From: Durusdinium trenchii
Lineage: Eukaryota > Sar > Dinophyceae > Suessiales > Symbiodiniaceae
Length of the DNA: 64,000 bases
NCBI GenBank assembly: GCA_963970005.1
Contig: CAXAMN010023350.1
Span: 281,699 to 345,698, forward strand
Reading direction: 5' to 3'
A program made the translations under genes and the position numbers. The notes under the pieces are model-generated. The model was given only the letters and a program-made list of their open reading frames with translations. It was not told the DNA's origin and searched no databases. Positions 1 through 10,282 of this stretch are shown in pieces; the stretch's first letter is position 1; every line of letters starts with the position of its first letter.

Positions 1-13
1 CTGATTCCAAGGG

Positions 14-52
14 TTACACACACACACACACCCGCGCGCACACACGCACACT
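14..52. repeat. CA/CG dinucleotide microsatellite
   Basis: Alternating purine-pyrimidine tract, mostly CA with a CGCGCG core. It directly follows the block TGATTCCAAGGGTT, which recurs in front of a shorter CACACA tract near 2990. Confidence 0.85.
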
Positions 53-1737
53 CGTCAGGCAGCTGAAGCAGCTCATGCAGCCGCAGACAGATCCAAAAGA
101 GCCACCATGACGGGAAGGCGTTGGAACCACAGCACGCACAGGTTCTACAGGAATGATGTTTGAATCTTTGAAGGCATAGGAATCCCATGTCAAGAATGAC
201 CTGGAATCCCAACGAAGTGCCTCTCTGGGAAGTATGGATTGGAGCAGATGACGGCAACCTGTGAGGACTGGCGGGCCAGAAGTGCCAAGGGCAATGCTTC
301 CTCCACAACAGATGGTGCCTGCAGGATGCTTAGCTTAGCAGGTTGGTAGACTGAGAGCAGAAGCGGACGTGGCAATATTCTTTGTAGATTAGACTGAATG
401 CCAATGAAGAAACTTTGAATCATTCACAGCATGCGACCGCCCTTGCAGAGTACTAGTCAATTATACGTAGAACTCTCACTTGCATGCTGAATGACTGCTG
501 ATTCAGGGTGGCACCATGGCTCAGCAGCCTAGCCGTCATTCTCCAGGAGGTTGGCTCTAGAAGAGTGGTTATAGGGATCCTCCACCGGACTTGGAATCAG
601 CTTCGGATTTTCCTTTTCGGGATTTCTCCTTCAGAGTGCTTCAGAGTACTTTTTTAGGGGGGTATCACTTTGCGGCCTAACTTTGTCAAACAAAAGGCGA
701 TTCGGTTTTCGGCTTTGGGTGTCGGTTGTCGCCGCTGATCTCTGGACCGTGTCGCTTCTGACTGCTTGTGGCATGGGTTGGTGCATGCTCCCGTGCTTTT
801 GCCAAGCAGAATCTGGACAGAGAGGGACCTCTCTCTCACATGTCATACTCCATCTCGTGGAGTTTTACCGGGGAGAATGCGCTTCCGAGTGTCTCAGACT
901 TGCCGCCAGGTTGCATGATCTCGCCACAGCAGTTGTCTATGGGCCAGGCCATGTTCACTCAAAAAAGGTCTTAAAGGATGAAGACGATGAAGATGACGTT
1001 GCACTTGAAAGGTGCCTTTGCTTGTGAATTCTGGTTGTGCCGGTTGGCCGCCGCCAGCATCCGTGCAGTATGGTCATCCGCAGGCGTGCATCGGCTAGTG
1101 TGTTGAGCACATTTTCGATCTCTACCTGCGTGCCCGCCAGGCTGCATCTTGCGGCAGGGTCCCTGTGGGGAGCTCAACCGTTCCCAACAACCAATTTGCC
1201 GAGCCAACGAGCCAAGGTGAATCAGATCCCGACCCAATTTGCAGCATGCCCTCCTGCGGCAAGACCTTATGTTCAGATTGATTTGACTTAACTTTGACGA
1301 AAGACCAATGATCAGTTATTGGCACTAGCCAGGCAGCCAGGCCAGTCAAGTGCATGGCTTTTCCGAGCGCAAATTGCGCAAGTCATGGATGTCACGGCGT
1401 TGATTTCATGGATGTCATGGCATTGAAGGGGGACAAAAGCAAGTGCGCTGAAAGAGAGGTCAAAGTTGTTGGGCTAAGCCTTGAAGGTCATTGCCTTGCA
1501 GCTATGATACTTGAGTGTGCTCAATATTGGGCAAAGGTTTGCCATCGACCCTCCACCATCTTGCAAGGAAAGCCTGTCATTGAATTATTGGAACAATCCT
1601 TCCATGTTTCCGGGAAGATGCTAGCTCGCACAGGCAAACTTGATGCGAGAAAAGATCCAACATCTTGCAACCATGCCTGTAAACCCCGTTCTTTTTTTGA
1701 AGTAGCAAAATTGCAGGGAAAGCATGGGAAAGGGCAT

Positions 1738-1790
1738 TACTAGTAACAAGGGCATTGCTACTAGTAGCAAGAAACTACTAGTAGCATAGG
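1738..1790. repeat. Short palindrome-rich repeat (CTACTAGTAG type)
   Basis: Several copies of the palindromic core ACTAGT joined by AACAAG/GCAAGAA spacers. The same vocabulary (CTACTAGTAGC, TAACAAGAAGCTA) forms the minisatellite at 4258-4475, so this looks like an outlying copy of that family. Confidence 0.6.
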
Positions 1791-2169
1791 AAAGCAGCAC
1801 TTTTGAGCCATGGCTCCGTCTTTGGGAGCATGGCGCGATGTCGAAGAGCTGCCAGACTTCAGGCCGAGTTGAGGGGAGTGTTTCAGTTGAGGATCCCTCT
1901 AACTCGTGCAATAATGCGCCGCCAAACATGCAGGTTCCATGTTTTCCACGCTTTCCACGAAAATCAGGCATATGTCGTCGATGCCATGTCATGAACGAGC
2001 CCGGCATTCTGCATGTGCGCTGCAAGATGTGGTTGCTTTGCAGGGTCCAGAGGGTAAGCTGAGCTCCTTCTTTGCCCCGGCAAGTGTTTCACCAGAGAAG
2101 AACAAAGAAGAAGCCTGAAGACTACTCCATTTTTGTATATTTCTTTTAGTTTCTTCTTTTCCGAAGAGT

Positions 2170-2235
2170 TTGTGTGTGTGTGTGTGTGTAAATATATACA
2201 TATATATATATACTGTATATATATATATATTTGTG
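2170..2235. repeat. GT then TA microsatellite pair
   Basis: A pure GT run is followed by AT-rich TA runs with an ATACTGTATAT interruption. Translations of both strands are low-complexity and are not taken as coding. Confidence 0.9.
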
Positions 2236-2997
2236 AATTTCTTTTTCTTCTGGTTTTGCGGAGGACTGACTCTATTTCCTTTTACTGAGGCAAGGAAACG
2301 GAGAGCCGCTTTTTTTGGCCTTATCGTCAATTTACCATGCTACAACAAGTTTTCCTTGATTCGCTTGGAGGATTAGGGTCCCGGAGTTCACGGGTGGGTG
2401 AGTAAGGCTTCAGCGATGAGCCTTCCAGCCTGGGCGAGCCGCATCAATGCTGCCAACTTGACCGCAGCATTGGACCTCCATGAAACTTGACTGCACCCAT
2501 CACATACTTGTATGTCTAATGAACCTCAAGTGCGCTATCTAGCCTAGCTCCTTCATGCGTCTTGTGCTACAACGCTCGACTGAGGATGTATGTGCGATGG
2601 CAAGCCAGCATCACATCGCCGGGCTGCACAAGACAAGGGGGGAATTTAAGCCTTTACGAAAGCACATTTTTCTCATCCCGTAGCCCTGAAGAAGTCTATA
2701 TAAGTAAGTGCAAGAGGTCGAGGTATCATATGCAGCGAGGTCCAAGCATCAAAAGATCTCAAATCCCAAGGAAGTTTCCATAGGGCTTCAAAGATCTCCA
2801 AGGCTCAAAATGCAGGAAAAGCAAAAGATGTGTGACTGCCGACCTACCTCCACCTCACCAGCCTGGATTTAGAATGGGATGTGCCTAGGAACGCCACAAC
2901 TAAGCAGGTACATCCAGAAGGCGCCCACTCCCCTGCATTCATGAGAAAAACAAAATAGGCTCGCAGCTCCCTATGATTCCAAGGGTTGCACACACAA

Positions 2998-3096
2998 TCT
3001 TCCGAGGACCCTATTGCCTCGGGCGTGCCCCAGTCACTCGAGGAGGACGATGACGGTGGCTGGATTTTCACTCGGACTTGGACGGAAGAGATGTAT
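2998..3096 (+). CDS. Putative acidic exon, unassigned
   Basis: An open frame reads SSEDPIASGVPQSLEEDDD followed by GGWIFTRTWTEE. Composition is protein-like and unlike the surrounding DNA. It may be an N-terminal exon of the queuosine-salvage-like gene whose better supported exons start at 3172, but no motif ties it to that family. Boundaries are approximate and no ATG was identified. Confidence 0.3.
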
Positions 3097-3171
3097 GTAC
3101 TCTACTGAACTCTAGTGCACTATATAGTGCCACTAGTGCAAAAGAGTTTACACACTTTCTGTGGGACTTAG

Positions 3172-3313
3172 AGCTTGTCCGCTCGCAGGAAGCCGCCATG
3201 TTGGTTTTGGCTGGCGCATTGGATTTTGGTGCCAGTTGGCGAGATGAGCTACGCAGCCACCATGGAAAGGGCGCTTGGGAAACGGAGCCTCTCCCAGAAG
3301 TTGGAGATGAGTT
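3172..3313 (+). CDS. Qng1/DUF2419-like gene, exon with the LDFG segment
   Basis: After an acceptor-like CTTAG the frame reads LVRSQEAAMLVLAGALDFG and then a WRDELRSHHGKG segment. In the DUF2419 (queuosine 5'-phosphate N-glycosylase, Qng1) family as I recall it, an early conserved segment has the pattern AA-hydrophobic-DALNFGSG followed by LRKRPG-like residues, and this exon matches that spacing and chemistry. Qng1 releases queuine from queuosine 5'-phosphate so that the base can be salvaged for tRNA modification. A GT donor may lie near 3314, just before the in-frame TGA. The assignment rests on the combination with the exons at 5063-5437 and 13299-13434. Confidence 0.45.
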
Positions 3314-3348
3314 GTGAAACGGACGAGTGAACGTAAGGTTTTCTTTAG

Positions 3349-3466
3349 CTTATCAACTTGACGTTCTTGAGGGTATCCAGGGAGAACCCGCTGAGGTGAA
3401 ACAGGGTATTGAGAGCTTGTCGCAAATGTGTCCAGAGTTGAAGGCAGCTGCTCGCTTGCAAAGAAC
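3349..3466 (+). CDS. Putative exon of the same gene (helical segment)
   Basis: The frame opens after CTTTAG and reads YQLDVLEGIQGEPAEVKQG, then IESLSQMCPELKAAARLQR, closing at a possible GTGATA donor. It is a soluble, helix-like segment with no signature motif. Its position between the LDFG exon and the LAEYI exon, on the same strand, suggests it belongs to the queuosine-salvage-like gene. Confidence 0.4.
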
Positions 3467-4257
3467 GTGATATCTAGAAGCATCACATGTGAAACAAGTT
3501 CAGCCGCGACGCTGCTTCATCGACAGCAACGCTTCGAGGAATGGCTTTTCCACTTGAGCCACACTGCTGTGGCCATGCACTTTCGACTTGAACACGCGGA
3601 TCACTTGACACAGTCTCCTAGATGAAAGATGCTTTAACTTAAAGCCTAAACCCTTTGAACCATAACCGAAGTGAATCAGATGTTGTCATTGTAACTCAGG
3701 TTTGTGAGCAAACTGCATTCAGTCGCCTGTCTTGGATAATTGGCTTGGGGCGTTTGTCGTGTTGAATAAGTTAGGTTAGGGGCATGACCATGACCAGGTC
3801 GTGCATGAGCTTGGCGAGAATCTGATCAAACAGAACGTGCCGACACTTTGCTGCAAGTGCTGACTTGGAATGCGCTTGGACTTCGCTGTACTTCTTCCTT
3901 CAAACTTTGTGGATAGAAGGGGCAATGTTATATCAGGCAAAATGTTGGCCAGCAAAGCCCCCAAAACAAATGCAGTTCAGTACATCACTTTGCGGTGTCT
4001 TGTAGTGACGTAGTGGTACCTTAAGGAGATCCTTTCTTCAAAGGCAATTTTGATAATAATGGATAGGGTATGCATGCTAGCGGGTGGTTTAGTCGTGTTT
4101 GTGTATGTTTGTATACCTTCACAGGTCAGAACAGGGAAAAAGGTAGTACCAGGCTTTGATAGAACAGGACCAACCACAGCCTAGCCCAGAGGTATCGTGA
4201 CCTTCCATGAGTGCATGAGTGGCGGCCATGAATGACACCATACTCTAGAAAGCCAAA

Positions 4258-4475
4258 TTTGTGGCCATCGCTACTAGCAACAAGAAGCTGCTAGTAGCTA
4301 GAAGCTCTTAGGTGGAGGCCATTGCTATTAGGTTGGAGGCCATCACTTTTAATTTTAGGTTGGAGGCCGCTACTAGTAACAAGAAGCTACTAGTAGCTAG
4401 AAGCTATTAGGTGGGGGCCATCGCTATTAGGCTGGAGGCCATCGCTACTAGTAACAAGAAGCTACCAGTAGCTAG
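4258..4475. repeat. Minisatellite with GGAGGCCATCGCTA units
   Basis: Irregular tandem array of units built from GGTTGGAGGCCATCGCTAT and CTACTAGTAACAAGAAGCTAC blocks. The first block is also the unit of the 21-bp array at 20626-20804, some 16 kb away, so both arrays come from one dispersed repeat family. Confidence 0.85.
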
Positions 4476-4678
4476 ATGTGATTCACGTGTCACTGAATGT
4501 GACACCACAATGAGCACCGATGAAAGGGCTGAACGGGTGGAGCTCGCAGTGAAAGAGTAAGATCCAGTAGGCCTACCCTCAACTGATTTTGGTTAGCTTT
4601 TTACACTTGTTTGTTCGGCTGCGGCCCGGCTGCAATATGGTGGAAGAAGAGGGTGCAGGGCCAATGGGACAACCTCAG

Positions 4679-4795
4679 CGGGAACTGACGAGTACAGGAG
4701 TTTGGCTGAATACATCATGTCCCTTCTGGAAGAACTCCGTGGCGATCCGCACGCAGCTGGTAAGCTTATCCAAGATTTGGCAGATACGTTTCCGT
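4679..4795 (+). CDS. Qng1/DUF2419-like gene, exon with LAEYI segment
   Basis: The frame reads DEYRSLAEYIMSLLEELRGD and then PHAAGKLIQDLADTFPC. Qng1-family proteins have, ahead of the FYKRAQ motif, a helical segment ending in an L-x-x-x-F-P block, and LIQDLADTFP fits this. A CCTCAG acceptor precedes the exon. The 3' boundary is uncertain (a possible GTTTCC donor near 4793). A longer overlapping frame is less protein-like and was not chosen. Confidence 0.5.
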
Positions 4796-5062
4796 GCCTT
4801 TGCAGCAACAGGCCATTTTGTGTTGGGGTACACAAGATACAACTTGGAACGGATCTATGTAGATGTCAGCCTGTGCCAGCTGCACCAAGGACTGCCTTTC
4901 AGGCAAGACTGTTGCCGGCGGTATGTTTTCATTGCATCGCATTTTCTAGGGAACATTTTGAAGGCACATAGAAGCAGCAAAAGTGACCGCTGAATATTGT
5001 GTGGATGCATTGTAGCAGGCTTGCTACACTCAGTTTTAGGTGTTCTCCCAGACTGGGATCAG

Positions 5063-5207
5063 GGGCTATGGAGTACAGTATGTAGCAGCCTGCTTTAAAC
5101 AGAAGGTTGATGAGGCTTGTAGGAGTGAACTGCAGGACACTGCTTACCTTAAGCGGCTTCCCATCTATTTTTACAAGAAGGCTCAAACTGTGGCTTGTGA
5201 GCTGCAT
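5063..5207 (+). CDS. Qng1/DUF2419-like gene, exon with FYKKAQ motif
   Basis: After a GATCAG acceptor the frame reads GYGVQYVAACFKQKVDEAC, RSELQDTAYLKRLP and IYFYKKAQTVACELH, followed by GTCACT as a plausible donor. The FYK[KR]AQ block followed by A-x-[DE]-L is one of the most recognisable signatures of the DUF2419/Qng1 family. This exon and the next one are the main support for the gene assignment. The frame has no ATG of its own, as expected for an internal exon. Confidence 0.6.
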
Positions 5208-5317
5208 GTCACTTGACCTGGTTGTGATGTTGCACGGTTCTTGACGGTCTCAACGCCTTGCCTATTGTTTTTTTTCCCGCTGGTCTTGTGCATAGCTTTG
5301 TGCAGCTGCCAGCCTAG

Positions 5318-5437
5318 GAGCGCTTCCATTCCTTGGATGATCGCTTCAACTTTCCTGATATCGAAATGTTGACGGGCAACGTCGACCCGCTGGTCATCGC
5401 AGTGTTGAGACGTCACGAAGTCGTGAAGACCACATGG
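5318..5437 (+). CDS. Qng1/DUF2419-like gene, exon with F-x-DIE-x-LT motif
   Basis: After CAGCCTAG the frame reads ERFHSLDDRFNFPDIEMLTG, then NVDPLVIAVLRRHEVVKTTW, and ends at GTATCT, a canonical donor. In the family the FYKRAQ block is followed by F-x-D-[IL]-x-x-LT-x-F-x-D-N-x-x-P-x-VLR, and FPDIEMLTGNVDPLVIAVLRR matches it with the usually conserved Asp-Asn region altered. The next exon in frame-order is found only at 13299, beyond the DIRS-like element, so the element appears to sit in this intron. Confidence 0.6.
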
Positions 5438-5516
5438 GTATCTTGGCGGCATTGGACATGACTTAGAACTATGGCGAATATATACATGATCTTGTAACGT
5501 CGATTGCAATTCTTTT

Positions 5517-5726
5517 GTGGCTTCAAGCTTCATGAATCAGGTCGTTGCCGATCTGGTTCACTTTGTGTCTTGGGGTGCGGGTACCTCTTGGTTCGGCTTA
5601 GCTTGCCCTGCTCATTGCGGTGCATCCGGGCCCTTCCTTTTTGCCTTCTTCCTTGCCGGCTTTTGTCTCGGTGCTCTCTCTGCACCGTTGCTTTCGCCTT
5701 TTGGGTTTTCTACTCTGGGCTTCTAA
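5517..5726 (+). CDS. Small hydrophobic ORF at the DIRS-like 5' end
   Basis: A 69-codon frame from an ATG ends in TAA. After a short polar start it is rich in Phe, Leu, Ala and Gly and could form one or two membrane segments. It lies directly upstream of the gag-like frames. No family was recognised and translation is not proven; it may simply be a leader of the element. Confidence 0.3.
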   Translation: MASSFMNQVVADLVHFVSWGAGTSWFGLACPAHCGASGPFLFAFFLAGFCLGALSAPLLSPFGFSTLGF

Positions 5727-5792
5727 GCCCCTCCTCTCGGCCCCTTCCTCGATCGGCCACTCCATCCTCTTTACGCCTTGGGGCGTATCTTC

Positions 5793-6411
5793 ATGAGCGG
5801 GACCGCTCTTGGCAATCTGATTGAGGCTACTCGTGCTGCGGCAAATACTCTGCGAGTTCTTGCAGACACACTCGAGGCTGCTGCAAACCGGGCTTCGTGG
5901 GCTCCAGGATCCTCAAATCCTGAACAGGAGGTGCACACTGATACCATTGATTGACTGGGACATCACCAACTACGCCGCCTCTTCAGCTGCTCCAGCTCCG
6001 GCCTCCGGTCTGTCTACGAATCAGGCCTACGAGTTGGTGGCCTCTCGCATTCCTCCTGTTCCTGAACATTGCATTGAGCTTTGCTCTCGGCTTGGAGGCA
6101 CGGTGCAGGACGTGCGAGACAGGGCTGATCGTGCTTGGATTGCTGGTTGTTGGGCTCGTGCAGCTTTGGACGCTGAGGTGCCCAAGCCGAGGCCTACGGG
6201 GAAGCTCCCGACCTACCTCAAGCCTCAGGTCTACATCATCCTCAAGGCCAAGTCCATCGCTGCTCCGACTCGTGTGGCTTGTGCTGCTGATTATTTCAAG
6301 TTGGTGCCACGATTCGAGGACTCTATCTCTCATTCCTTCCCATCGCTGGCTGAGGGGAAGGTCTATTGCATTGGAGCAGGGGTGCGCTTCCCTGATCCTT
6401 GGGAGCAATGA
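5793..6411 (+). pseudogene. DIRS-like gag, N-terminal part, frameshifted
   Basis: An ATG at 5793 opens a 53-codon frame (starting MSGTALGNLIEATRAAAN) that stops at 5954. The product then continues in the next frame from about 5946, reading DWDITNYAASSAAP and on through YELVASRIPPVPEH to HSFPSLAEGKVYCIGAG. The switch coincides with a tandem ATTGATTG; losing one ATTG unit would restore one frame, so a 4-bp slip is the likely cause. The second part, with an RAWIAGCWARA block and a final S-F-P-S-x-A-E block, resembles a domain seen in many dinoflagellate DIRS gag proteins. It is presumably structural. Confidence 0.5.
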
Positions 6412-7406
6412 CTGCGAGAAGAGAGTGGAAAGGGTTGGAGCAGGACGTTTTCCAAACCCTGGTCTTGAGAGTGGATTTCGAGGCCGGGGATGGTGCTGGT
6501 CCAGTCGAGGCTTTTACAATTCCTGTCATTTCAAGGACAGGCGGCGTGATGCTAGCTCTAGTGAAGGGCTTTGTTCCATCAGACCTGCTGGAGGCAGGCG
6601 GTTTTGCTGGAGAGGCAGATTTTGTTGGGCCCTCTCATCTCCTGAGCGTTCCGGCCGTTTTGGAGGAGGAAGATGGTGCCCATGTCTCCCTGGATTTCGA
6701 TGTCGAAGTGCTGTTGGTAGATTTTCATGGATCAGTGGCAGAAAGTCTCAGGGGATTCGATCCTGTCACCGAGGGTCCGGGGATCATGTGCTTCTGCGAG
6801 GAAAACATCGACATCTACCCGGAGCCAAACTCCTTGCTCACAGGGGCTTTGCAGTGGGTAGAGGCTTCCGGAGCAAGCGACAGGGTGCAGTTCTACTCCG
6901 CCGACGAGGCACATCAGCCTGCAATGGAGGGGGCTCCATCTTCTCCGGTGACTACGAAGCAGTCCAAGCAGAAGGCTGCGACCCCGGCAAAGAGGGTGAC
7001 AACAGCAGTGCTAGCAGAGCAGTTAGCAGGATTAGCATCAAGTCTCCCTGCTTTATCTACACAGCTTGCACAAATGGAAAAGAGGCAGGAGAAGGTCGAA
7101 TCACTTTTGGCTGCTCCTGCTCAAGCCCTTGTTGCAACCCTCGCCGTGCCAGCACACCGCCAGCCCTTCGTTCTGGCTGGGAAAGGTGGTCAGACACCCA
7201 ATGCCAGCCGGTTCTTGCAGCATGTTGGCAGTCCCCCCAGAGTAAAGACTCCTGCCCAAGGAGCGCCAGCTCAGACCGACGCCTCAAAGTTTCCAGAGGA
7301 CGTGCTCGTGTCACAGATTGCTTCGAACGATGGTTTCCACATCTTGGAGGAGCCACGAGTTCGACTGCTCTTTCACTACGAGGATCCACCAAGAGAGAGA
7401 AGCTGA
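6408..7406 (+). CDS. DIRS-like gag, middle part
   Basis: The ATG at 6408 overlaps the preceding stop by a few bases. The frame is acidic and hydrophobic in its first half (for example EDGAHVSLDFDVEVLLVDF), with a Lys/Ala/Gln-rich helical stretch near the middle (LAEQLAGLASSLPALSTQL and ending EKRQEKVESLLA), likely a coiled coil. It ends at 7406 while homologous-looking sequence continues in another frame. No enzymatic motif is visible, which suits a gag role. Confidence 0.5.
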   Translation: MTARREWKGLEQDVFQTLVLRVDFEAGDGAGPVEAFTIPVISRTGGVMLALVKGFVPSDLLEAGGFAGEADFVGPSHLLSVPAVLEEEDGAHVSLDFDVEVLLVDFHGSVAESLRGFDPVTEGPGIMCFCEENIDIYPEPNSLLTGALQWVEASGASDRVQFYSADEAHQPAMEGAPSSPVTTKQSKQKAATPAKRVTTAVLAEQLAGLASSLPALSTQLAQMEKRQEKVESLLAAPAQALVATLAVPAHRQPFVLAGKGGQTPNASRFLQHVGSPPRVKTPAQGAPAQTDASKFPEDVLVSQIASNDGFHILEEPRVRLLFHYEDPPRERS

Positions 7407-7993
7407 TCAGCGAGCTTGCAGGCAGGAAGGGGGATTTCTTCCTCAAGATTACCCAGAACGCCTTCCGCCGGATGAAGCCCTCAGATCCAGTGCCTTTGAG
7501 TCTTGCGGACTTCCAAGGGAGGTCGCTTTTCACAAAGTACATGGAGAAGAGTGGAGGTTTTCAGGGACAAAGGGACTTTGGTCTGGTCATGTGGCTTCTG
7601 GCTCACATAGCCGATCAGATGGTGGCTGCAGATTACAAAGGGGCACAAGAGCTGTTAGCGCTGACCCTCGTCACTGTCGAGCAGGCCGCACAAGACGGAG
7701 GAAAATGGGATGTGGCATGGCTTCTGTCCCTTCAGGAGGACCCTCCGCCTGGAGTTTTCCAGGCTCGTCCAGCTGCTACGAACCCCAGGTTGAGGGCTTT
7801 CGCCGCACTTTGTCCTCCAGATTGGGCAGCAGTGGCACTTGCCTATGTCAAGGAAGTGGACCTCATCAATTCCCGTCGACAAGAGAGTCTGGTCACAAAG
7901 AAGACGAACCTGGGCAAAGGAGAGGAGGAGGCGCCGAAGAAGAAACCGCCTCGCCATGCAAAGAAAGGAAAAGGAGGAGAAGCCCAACAGTGA
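7390..7993 (+). pseudogene. DIRS-like gag, C-terminal part (shifted frame)
   Basis: Protein-like sequence resumes one frame back from about 7390 (REKLISELAGRKGDFFLKI) and runs to TGA at 7993, ending in a basic Lys-rich tail (EEEAPKKKPPRHAKKGKGG). The upstream 1.4 kb of the same long open frame is Arg/Ser/Cys-rich and is a shadow of the 6408-7406 frame. The basic tail would suit nucleic-acid binding. The frame change could be programmed or a mutation. Confidence 0.45.
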
Positions 7994-8415
7994 AAGGCAG
8001 GAAGACAAGTCGTGATGACACAAAACAAGAAGCTTCACCTTCGCTTTGTTCCGGCCTCAGTTCCGATGGAGCATTTGATCTTCATTGCAAGGCTGCCAGC
8101 GAAGGAAATCCCTCGTGCAAGAAAGGGATGTCTACCTCAAGCTCTACGCCTTGGAGCAAGAGGACTTTTTCATTTGCCACTTGGTCGGCTTCATTGCTGA
8201 AGCAGGTGCTGTCTTCAAGGACACCTTTGGCAGAATTCGTTAGATCTACTCTCCATGGTCACAGTTTGCATGAAGCAGCAGCTGATCAAGCCCTTTTCCA
8301 CTACCTGTGCCAAAACCTGGGATCTTCAGACACACCAAGTGTGGGTCGCGTCAGCAAAGAAAGTTGAGCTTTGACCGGGCCTTCCATGTGATTGTGATGG
8401 CTCTCAACTTCTGGC
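7994..8415 (+). other. Frame-disrupted link between gag and RT
   Basis: No single frame is open across this stretch. Coding-like pieces remain: SSRTPLAEFVRSTLHGHSLH around 8215-8280 and FDRAFHVIVMALNFWHADC from 8370. The latter resembles the lead-in to RT in related elements and lies one frame off the RT frame, so another indel falls near 8415. Confidence 0.4.
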
Positions 8416-9903
8416 ATGCAGACTGCTCCTTTGTTCCGCTCTGGCATCCATGACAAGGATACCTACAAGATCACAGGCAGAGGCTTTACAGTAGAGTATC
8501 TCCGGGCGGTGGTGAGGGCTTTCGGTAGCCCTGGGGAAGAGTTCCTTGTACCTCAGGGTGGCCGTAGACTTCCTACTTTGGTGTCGCTACTGGATGATTT
8601 GTCTGACTTCTTTGACAAAGAATGTCTTGGTGGCGACCCATACTCTCGTACGTTTCAAGGGGCTCCTGGCTATGACAATGTGGTTGTAGACAGAGACTTG
8701 AGCAAAGCTGAGGAATTGAGGCCTTATCGCGCTTTGGATCCTTCGCGGCTCATCCTCTACGGGAATGCTCTTTGGGACCCATCTCCCTACTTATCAGATA
8801 GACTTTGGATTGCCTACCAGGAGCCTGCCACTCTTCTCTGGACATTGGATGAGACCGAGGACTCGCCGGACTTAGAGAAGGAGAGGCTGGATCATACATG
8901 TGAGTTAGCGCTGGTGTGGGATGCTCGTGGTTTGCTTTTTCTTCGGAACCAGCCTATCGAAGAAGACAACATGCACCTCTCCATGCGCTTTTTCAACAAC
9001 TACAAGAACCCAACCACTGACAGGATGATCGGCGATCGGCGGGCCAGAAACTATGTTGAAGGCAGATTGGTCTCCGCCTCCAGACGCTTGCCTTCAGCCC
9101 AATGTCTCCTGGACCTCGAGATTTCCCCTGGTTGTCAGAGACTGAGTATATGTGCTTCAGATCGCCGGGACTTCTACCATCAGATGAAGGTGTCTGAGCA
9201 GCGAGCCGCTTCAAATGCTGTCTTTCCTTTGGTGACTCTGTCAGCCATTGAAGGGACTGCTGCGTTCAAAAGTTGGGTGCTGAGAAATCATCGAGGCCAA
9301 AGATATGATAGGACAAAACATGGAGACTTCCTGCTGGCCCAAGAGAGCCAGAAAAGGAAGGGGAAAGACATCCCTCCGTTCTTCCAGATCTGCATCAACA
9401 GCGTGCCCCAAGGTGATCATTTGGGGGTTGAGTTTGCTACAGAGGCCCATCGGGCCTTTTTGCTGCAAAAGGGACTTTTTCCTGGACAATGTGAACTACA
9501 ATCTGGGAGGTGCTTCCGTGGCTCGGATGTTGCAAGTGGTCTGGTCATTGATGACTTTTACTGCATTTCAGTCGAGGATGACAATTTGCCGGTGTACGAC
9601 CCTGACGGGGCTGCATACCAGGACCTATCTAGAGCCACAATGCACATGAAGAGAGCTACTGCGGCCTACAAGGCAGAAGGTCTCTTGGGCTCTCCTGACA
9701 AGGACCTGTGGGACTCGCAGAAAGCAAAGGTGACAGGAGCTGAAATTGATGCAAGTCCTGAGACTCGTGCTCGAGGTCTTACCTCTGTTGGGAGTCCTGC
9801 TACAAAGAGGCTTGCTCTGTCCTACGTTTCGATGAGGCTAGCATGTGCCCGTTGGACCAAATGCAATGCTCTACAGGAGGCCCACCATGTCCATCTTCTC
9901 TGA
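8416..9903 (+). CDS. DIRS-like reverse transcriptase
   Basis: A 495-codon frame carries the RT palm. Motif A is ASDRRDFYHQM with its first Asp at residue 249, motif B is INSVPQGDHLGVEFATEAH, and motif C is VIDDFY with Asp residues 379-380. The IDD form of the YXDD box occurs in DIRS and related elements. Upstream, RPYRALDPSRL and YLSDRLWIAYQEP are conserved-looking fingers regions. The enzyme would copy element RNA into DNA. The ATG at 8416 is only the first in this frame; the natural product probably extends upstream through a frameshift. The last 20 or so residues are out of frame, the true continuation being the frame entered near 9850. Confidence 0.7.
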   Translation: MQTAPLFRSGIHDKDTYKITGRGFTVEYLRAVVRAFGSPGEEFLVPQGGRRLPTLVSLLDDLSDFFDKECLGGDPYSRTFQGAPGYDNVVVDRDLSKAEELRPYRALDPSRLILYGNALWDPSPYLSDRLWIAYQEPATLLWTLDETEDSPDLEKERLDHTCELALVWDARGLLFLRNQPIEEDNMHLSMRFFNNYKNPTTDRMIGDRRARNYVEGRLVSASRRLPSAQCLLDLEISPGCQRLSICASDRRDFYHQMKVSEQRAASNAVFPLVTLSAIEGTAAFKSWVLRNHRGQRYDRTKHGDFLLAQESQKRKGKDIPPFFQICINSVPQGDHLGVEFATEAHRAFLLQKGLFPGQCELQSGRCFRGSDVASGLVIDDFYCISVEDDNLPVYDPDGAAYQDLSRATMHMKRATAAYKAEGLLGSPDKDLWDSQKAKVTGAEIDASPETRARGLTSVGSPATKRLALSYVSMRLACARWTKCNALQEAHHVHLL

Positions 9904-10282
9904 GGTGTACAATGTCTGCCCTGCAGATCAGGTTAGCCAGAGAAAGCCAAAAATCTTTCAGCTGATTAGAAGAGCAGCTCAGGAGGTCTTGCTTGCTGCA
10001 GAGCTTTGCCCCTTTTTCTGCACTGACCTGTCCGCTAGATTTTTGCCCAAGATCTATGCCACGGACTCCTCAGATGCGAAAGGAGCCGTAGTGTCGAGGT
10101 GCTTGGACAGGCAGACTATGAGAGTTCTTTGGAGGACGCGGAGAAGTAAGACCAGCTATTCTAGGATGCTTTCCAGAGAGGAGGCAGTGGTGAGAAAGCT
10201 GGATTGGATGCGTGAGGAGTTTGAGGAGCAGAGCGATGTTCAAGAAGCATTGCACCCCGAGATTCCGGTACCACTTCATTGA
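9845..10282 (+). CDS. DIRS-like RT/RNase H connection with first RNase H Asp
   Basis: This frame picks up after the RT frame is lost and reads to TGA at 10282. The stretch PKIYATDSSDAKGAVVSRC looks like the first RNase H strand (Asp followed by small residues and GAVV). What follows directly is not the RNase H Glu helix but the methyltransferase-like domain; RNase H-type motifs reappear at 10768-11322. The first 15 or so residues are out of frame. Confidence 0.5.
   Translation: MPVGPNAMLYRRPTMSIFSEVYNVCPADQVSQRKPKIFQLIRRAAQEVLLAAELCPFFCTDLSARFLPKIYATDSSDAKGAVVSRCLDRQTMRVLWRTRRSKTSYSRMLSREEAVVRKLDWMREEFEEQSDVQEALHPEIPVPLH

Larger units (their letters stand above)
1..2980. other. No supported gene; intergenic or intronic DNA
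   Basis: Reading frames here are short, overlap on both strands and show no recognisable family. The stretch holds simple repeats (listed separately), and the block TGATTCCAAGGGTT followed by CACACA at its left edge recurs at about 2974-2996. It may contain upstream exons of the gene that begins near 2998, but none could be supported. Confidence 0.5.

Noticed and set aside
683..1027. A 114-codon frame ending in an acidic stretch
   Set aside because: Cys/Trp-rich, overlapped by frames in other phases and on the other strand, with no motif or splice context.
2170..2376. Short ORFs across the GT/TA microsatellite
   Set aside because: Their sequence is repeat-derived low complexity.
3541..3565. 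Reverse-strand TGGCTCAAG as a spliced-leader relict
   Set aside because: Only nine bases match, in reverse orientation, without the conserved context seen in the LTRs.
5951..7390. First two thirds of a 680-codon Arg/Ser/Cys-rich frame
   Set aside because: It overlaps better gag-like frames at 5946-6411 and 6408-7406; only the part after about 7390 is protein-like.
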